Shown here piece after piece: positions 60,685 to 64,000 of a stretch of DNA of 64,000 nt (position 1 is the stretch's first letter; each line of letters opens with the position of its first letter). Source of the DNA: Lachnospiraceae bacterium (GTDB taxonomy: Bacteria; Bacillota; Clostridia; Lachnospirales; Lachnospiraceae). The position numbers and the translations under genes are program-made. The stretch covers positions 81,852 through 145,851 of the forward strand of contig JAETQI010000004.1 of NCBI GenBank assembly GCA_021770755.1, written 5' to 3'. Under the pieces are notes generated by a model, which saw only the letters and a program-made list of their open reading frames with translations, had not been told where the DNA came from and did not search any database.

Positions 60685-60919
60685 CGAATTTGGCAATGCT
60701 GATATTATAGGCGTTGATGGCGAGGACTTACAGATTAACCTTGATTCCGATGAATTTAACAAGGTTACAATTGCCCTGAATAAACTGGCAGACTATGAAG
60801 ATATGTACGAAAAGATCGTGAAGCGAATTGAGGAGCTAAAGGGTAGCAGCAATTACCCGCATTTTTACAAAGGACAAATGGTAGAGGATTTTGAGTGGGT
60901 ACTCAATTTGCTCAATTAA
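60662..60919 (+). CDS. Phage-like hypothetical protein, 85 residues
   Basis: Starts 'MKRLTERDEFGNADIIGVDG' and contains 'LNKLADYEDMYEKIVKRI'; the 'RLTERD..G.A' and 'LADYEd' words are typical of a small protein family in clostridial prophages. AAAGGGAAA precedes the ATG. Confidence 0.75.
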   Translation: MKRLTERDEFGNADIIGVDGEDLQINLDSDEFNKVTIALNKLADYEDMYEKIVKRIEELKGSSNYPHFYKGQMVEDFEWVLNLLN

Positions 60920-60962
60920 AATAAGGAATTGATTGGCTAGAATAAGAATTTGGAGGTAGAAG

Positions 60963-61427
60963 ATGTTAAGCGATTTAATAAAGAGAAGTGACGTATTGGC
61001 TGCGCTTGAAAAGGTTTTTGACAGAAACGGAATGAGTTATGGTAGTGATAAGACTGGATTTGCGAAAGAAGTGCCAAATGCGATAGAGGCTCTTCCTGCG
61101 TTTTATAAAATGGACGAATGGATCCTGTGTAGCGAGAGAGTGCCAGAAAATGAACTGGATGTCGAGATAACATATATCAGAGAGCATTATCTTACAGGTG
61201 AGAAATTATATTTAACAGCACGGGCGTTTTACGAAGATGGAACATACACAACAGAGGATAGTGCTTACAGTTGGGACGAAGCAGATGATTGGGAGTATGA
61301 CGAAATAACAGAATCATACAAAATACCAGAGGGGTGGTTTGAAAGCGTATCATTTGCTGAAAGATTTGAAGCAGTTGATATGCCGGTTATTGCATGGAGA
61401 CCGATAGCAAAACCATATAAACCATAA
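60963..61427 (+). CDS. DUF551-like phage protein, 154 residues
   Basis: Residues about 50-75 'DEWILCSERVPENELDVEITY' and the end 'MPVIAWRPIAKPYKP' match the DUF551 pattern (W-I-p...RlPe ... ViaWrpl). N-terminal 'LIKRSDVLAALEKVFDRNG' is a helical extension common in phage versions. TTTGGAGG precedes the start. Confidence 0.78.
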   Translation: MLSDLIKRSDVLAALEKVFDRNGMSYGSDKTGFAKEVPNAIEALPAFYKMDEWILCSERVPENELDVEITYIREHYLTGEKLYLTARAFYEDGTYTTEDSAYSWDEADDWEYDEITESYKIPEGWFESVSFAERFEAVDMPVIAWRPIAKPYKP

Positions 61428-61662
61428 ATAAGGATTAGTGGAGGTAATAAATAGCAATATGCAGGATATTAAAGACTATATTCAGCAGCATCATGATGAG
61501 TGCGAGAAGAGATCTGAAAGGTGGGAGGAAAGAATACAAATCTATACAGATAGGATGAAATCAGAAAATGATGAGGAGAAGGTGAAGGAAATAGCATTTG
61601 AGCGGCAGCAGTGCATCGGAAAAAAGAATGAGCTGCTGGCGGTGTCCGATTTTTGCAACAAA
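61427..61662 (+). repeat. Direct repeat, copy 2 (about 236 bp)
   Basis: Second copy of the block at 59937-60172, offset 1490 bp, same orientation. Confidence 0.9.
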
Positions 61663-61719
61663 TTGTTAATACAGTATTTTAAATTAAATAAGGATTTAGT
61701 GGGCGAAAACAAGGAATGA
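61459..61719 (+). CDS. Duplicated coiled-coil protein, copy 2 (86 residues)
   Basis: Identical to copy 1 over the first 69 or so residues apart from one change, then diverges and is longer ('LLIQYFKLNKDLVGENKE'). It is the last rightward gene before the terminator shared with the Abi-alpha gene. Confidence 0.6.
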   Translation: MQDIKDYIQQHHDECEKRSERWEERIQIYTDRMKSENDEEKVKEIAFERQQCIGKKNELLAVSDFCNKLLIQYFKLNKDLVGENKE

Positions 61720-61740
61720 GTATATACCTTCTCTTTCAAC

Positions 61741-61790
61741 AAAAAGATACATGGATAAGAATTCGAAATCCTTATCCATGTATGTTCACT
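61741..61790. terminator. Bidirectional terminator before the Abi-alpha gene
   Basis: ATACATGGATAAG (61747-61759) pairs with CTTATCCATGTAT (61771-61783); the minus strand continues into CTTTTT, so it best serves the leftward gene. Confidence 0.85.
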
Positions 61791-62598
61791 GCAAACTAAC
61801 CATACAAATATTGTGAAAGGATACTCCTAAATTGGTTATGTTGATTCGCTTTTTCGTATGTGTAAATGTATAGCCATCTGGAATAACAGAATGATAGTAT
61901 TGTTGCATTTCTAAATAAAATTGCGAGTTTAAAATATTATCATATATCTTCTTATCAGCGTAACTTATTCCATTTGGTATAGATATTAAGCCCTGTTTAA
62001 TAAGATTATCGATAGAGACGCTTATGATTTTTGTCGGTGCAATATTAATATCAGATACATTTGTATCTAACGCAATGCTAGATAAAGGGAATAAATGTCC
62101 TGGCTTTTGCTCTTCAAAAACTAAATCAATTAATGGATTAAATTTTCTTTCCATAATATTTTTCAAAACAAGAGAATCAATAGGTGACAACTGTTTAATT
62201 ATTTCTACAAAAGAAGGGTGTACCATATCTTTGGTATCAGAATTCATTGCTTTGGCAAGTAAATTTGCGTAAAGATTCCGCAATTCTTCGCTATCCATTG
62301 AATAAGAGATTGCTTGCAATGCAGGAACTGCCACATATGCCTCTGGAGTTACAATTTTATCTTCGCCAACATGTTCTAATTTTTGAGCTAGCAATTTCTC
62401 TGTTTCAGCTAGTTTAAATTCACGTTCAGCTATCCATTGGCGCAATGGTACAAGAGCAGCATTGATGGCACGGGGTATTATAGCAAGAACTTTCCCTGAT
62501 TCTTGTGTGGTTGATTGTAATGCATCTTCATAAAGGGTGGGAGCAGTTTTCAATGTATCACCAATAGCTCCCGTGAGTTTATCCAGACCTTCTGTCAT
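61786..62598 (-). CDS. Abi-alpha (DUF4393) family protein
   Basis: About 270 residues. The DUF4393 core is clear: 'LAQKLEHVGEDKIVTPEAYVAVPALQAISYSMDSEELRNLYANLLAKAMN' in pieces, and 'HPSFVEIIKQLSPIDSLVL'. N-terminal 'MTEGLDKLTGAIGDTLKTAP' is helical. Family members have been called abortive-infection alpha and occur in mobile elements. AAAGG lies upstream of ATG 62598. It is a single leftward gene within a rightward module, typical of a moron or cargo gene. Confidence 0.9.
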   Translation of the reverse strand: MTEGLDKLTGAIGDTLKTAPTLYEDALQSTTQESGKVLAIIPRAINAALVPLRQWIAEREFKLAETEKLLAQKLEHVGEDKIVTPEAYVAVPALQAISYSMDSEELRNLYANLLAKAMNSDTKDMVHPSFVEIIKQLSPIDSLVLKNIMERKFNPLIDLVFEEQKPGHLFPLSSIALDTNVSDINIAPTKIISVSIDNLIKQGLISIPNGISYADKKIYDNILNSQFYLEMQQYYHSVIPDGYTFTHTKKRINITNLGVSFHNICMVSLQ

Positions 62599-62679
62599 AA
62601 GTATCACGACCTTTCATAAATATTTGACATAATTATACAATAAAATTAAAAATAATGAAAGAAAAAGGGGGAATACATT

Positions 62680-62880
62680 TTGGGAATTATATTGACGTAT
62701 TCAAAAAATGGGAAAGCAAAGATAAAAACGATAGGAAACACACTTAATTTACTGACTTTGTTTGTGTCTGTGGGCAAATATATAGCAGAAAGAATATCAG
62801 CGGAGAAGGGAATAAGTCTGAAAGAGGCAGAAAACATAGTGGTTGATTGCATTAAGGATGGTATGAAGGTAGTTAATTAA
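62680..62880 (+). CDS. Small hypothetical protein, 66 residues
   Basis: TTG start with GGGGGA upstream. Encodes 'GIILTYSKNGKAKIKTIGNT' and a helical C terminus 'EKGISLKEAENIVVDCIKDG'. Divergent from the Abi-alpha gene. Not recognised. Confidence 0.6.
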   Translation: MGIILTYSKNGKAKIKTIGNTLNLLTLFVSVGKYIAERISAEKGISLKEAENIVVDCIKDGMKVVN

Positions 62881-62954
62881 AAGAGTCAAGAAAATTGACA
62901 CTTAAAACTGGAATTTAGTCTTGAAATTTTAACTTTTATCGGAGGAAATTGTGT

Positions 62955-63188
62955 ATGGTTAAATGCGATGATGATGAACGTGTTTGTTTCAAATATTATA
63001 ACGAAAACGATGAACATGAATTCATAGAAACTCCTACTTATGAGCAAGCAGCAATAATTATTTATAATTTGATATTATGTTCAGAATTCCACTGTGATAC
63101 AACGATATTAAGTGCTTTATATATGGGAATGAGAAAATTGCAAGGGTTTTCCGATAAAGATATCCAAAATCTAATGAAATTGAATTAG
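62955..63188 (+). CDS. Small hypothetical protein, 77 residues
   Basis: Acidic N terminus 'MVKCDDDERVCFKYYNENDE', then helical with 'LQGFSDKDIQNLMKLN'. ATG 62955 has GGAGG about nine bases upstream. Not recognised. Confidence 0.62.
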   Translation: MVKCDDDERVCFKYYNENDEHEFIETPTYEQAAIIIYNLILCSEFHCDTTILSALYMGMRKLQGFSDKDIQNLMKLN

Positions 63189-63200
63189 CGGAGGTTAAGT

Positions 63201-63830
63201 ATGCGAGAGATTTTGTTTAGGGGAAAGGTAAAAGATGGATATAAGTGGACACCAAAGGGGACATGGCTAGTGGGAAGTTTGCTCTATGCAGATGATGGGA
63301 GCGGAACTTCTTGTCAGATAGTAACGTCCTGTTTGTCAACCAATTACGACGGATCTTCGATGGGGGTCGCTTACGAGATAGACTCCAAAACCATTTGCCA
63401 GTATACAGGCTTGACCGACATGAATGGCAAAAAAATTTTTGAAGGGGATATTATCCGATATGTTGATGAAGTAATCGGAAAGGAAAAGATTGACGAAATT
63501 GAATACGACGAAACGAACGCTGCTTTTTGCAGACATCATAAAAGTGAGATGGGATCACAATATCTTTTTATAGATAAAACCGTAGCAATCAAGTGTGAGG
63601 TTATCGGCAATATTTTTGACAACTCCGAACTTGAAAGTAAAACTATGTTTGAATGGAAATTTAATGCAACAATTTATCGGAAGTCAGATGGCGAAGTGTT
63701 ATTTTCCAGAATGTGCGACACATACGAGGAAGCGCAGGGTAAAATTGAAGAGTATATTACCAGGTATATGGATAAAGATTATCCGCCAACAGGTCATATT
63801 AATAAGGAATATGTGAGCAGGGACAAGTAG
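63201..63830 (+). CDS. YopX family phage protein
   Basis: 209 residues. The family opening 'MREILFRGKVKDGYKWTPKGTWLVG' and 'ICQYTGLTDMNGKKIFEGDIIRY' are diagnostic of YopX (named after phage SPbeta), a beta-rich protein of unknown function frequent in Firmicute and Bacteroidetes phages. GGAGG precedes the start. The last 60 residues form an extra segment beyond the usual length. Confidence 0.93.
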   Translation: MREILFRGKVKDGYKWTPKGTWLVGSLLYADDGSGTSCQIVTSCLSTNYDGSSMGVAYEIDSKTICQYTGLTDMNGKKIFEGDIIRYVDEVIGKEKIDEIEYDETNAAFCRHHKSEMGSQYLFIDKTVAIKCEVIGNIFDNSELESKTMFEWKFNATIYRKSDGEVLFSRMCDTYEEAQGKIEEYITRYMDKDYPPTGHINKEYVSRDK

Positions 63831-63875
63831 GGGACGCACTGGGGGCGGTATACTGGATAGAAAGGGATGATTGCA

Positions 63876-64000
63876 TTGACCAAGGAAGAACTGGAACAGT
63901 TAAACGATCTGCGCAAGGAGATATCAGAACTTGAAGCGGCGATAGACAAAATAAAACAACAGAAAACAGAGTGCGTAATGGATAAAGTGCGTGCATCTGG
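63876..64000 (+). CDS. Start of a phage-like coiled-coil protein, cut by the window end
   Basis: TTG 63876 follows AAAGGG; ATG 63867 is in frame but too close to it. The visible part 'TKEELEQLNDLRKEISELEA' is a charged helix as at the start of phage transcription-activator-like (ArpU/DUF1492-type) small proteins. The rest lies outside the window. Confidence 0.6.
   Translation, partial: MTKEELEQLNDLRKEISELEAAIDKIKQQKTECVMDKVRAS

Noticed and set aside
45656..64000. Calling the element a complete prophage or a conjugative ICE
   Set aside because: No capsid, portal, terminase, tail, relaxase-coupling or T4SS genes are visible within the window; the right end is missing, so only 'integrated element' is supported.

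Overview
The window looks like a chromosomal segment of a Gram-positive, anaerobic member of the Clostridia, most probably Lachnospiraceae. The grounds are AddAB instead of RecBCD, oligoendopeptidase F, GH94 phosphorylase with a LacI regulator, GltB/GltD, a DUF1700 (HAAS) protein, consensus vegetative promoters (TTGACA-17-TATAAT class), strong AGGAGG ribosome sites and tRNA genes that do not encode CCA. The assignment comes from gene content only.

Layout. 1-1.4 kb: end of a discoidin-domain protein and an A+T-rich MNT/HEPN toxin-antitoxin-like pair. 1.5-5 kb: ECF sigma factor, membrane protein, ABC ATPase and permease operon. 5-9.4 kb: Uma2 nuclease-like protein, a hypothetical and two AAA-ATPase-like/PD-(D/E)XK proteins. 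9.4-14.4 kb: an XPB/Res-like SF2 helicase divergent from a three-gene operon (helical protein plus two BrxC/BrxD-like P-loop ATPases). This is the best candidate for an undescribed, probably anti-phage, system; the operon ends exactly at the decayed tail of another AAA-ATPase-like gene. 14.6-32.8 kb: housekeeping block (pepF, addB-addA, HAD phosphatase, CPBP protease, flavin reductase, gltB, gltD). 33-35 kb: a Septu-like pair (ptuA/ptuB) on A+T-rich DNA, a small conserved protein and a broken NUDIX gene. 35.8-44.7 kb: GH94 cellobiose phosphorylase with divergent LacI regulator and operators, DUF1700 protein, an Asn-rich micro-protein, a THUMP methyltransferase, an amidase-like protein lacking zinc ligands, RdgB and a phosphodiesterase. 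44.7-45.6 kb: a six-gene tRNA operon (Pro, Gly, Arg, His, Gln, Lys) with its own promoter and terminator.

45.6-64 kb: an A+T-richer integrated element just downstream of tRNA-Lys, open at the right edge of the window. It has a tyrosine integrase, an ImmR/ImmA-like pair, a DUF4041/GIY-YIG protein, an Fst-like type I toxin with convergent antisense RNA, a second repressor with divergent promoters, an HUH replication initiator next to a large inverted repeat, ParA/ParB with two palindromes inside parB that look like parS, many small phage-like proteins, an Abi-alpha (DUF4393) protein and a YopX-family protein. No capsid, tail or conjugation genes are visible, so prophage early region versus other integrative element stays open.

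Two copies of a two-hairpin structured repeat, one in the gltB leader and one inside the tRNA operon, differ by compensatory changes and may be an RNA element. Start codons were chosen by ribosome-binding-site spacing. No database search was possible; family names rest on motifs read by eye.
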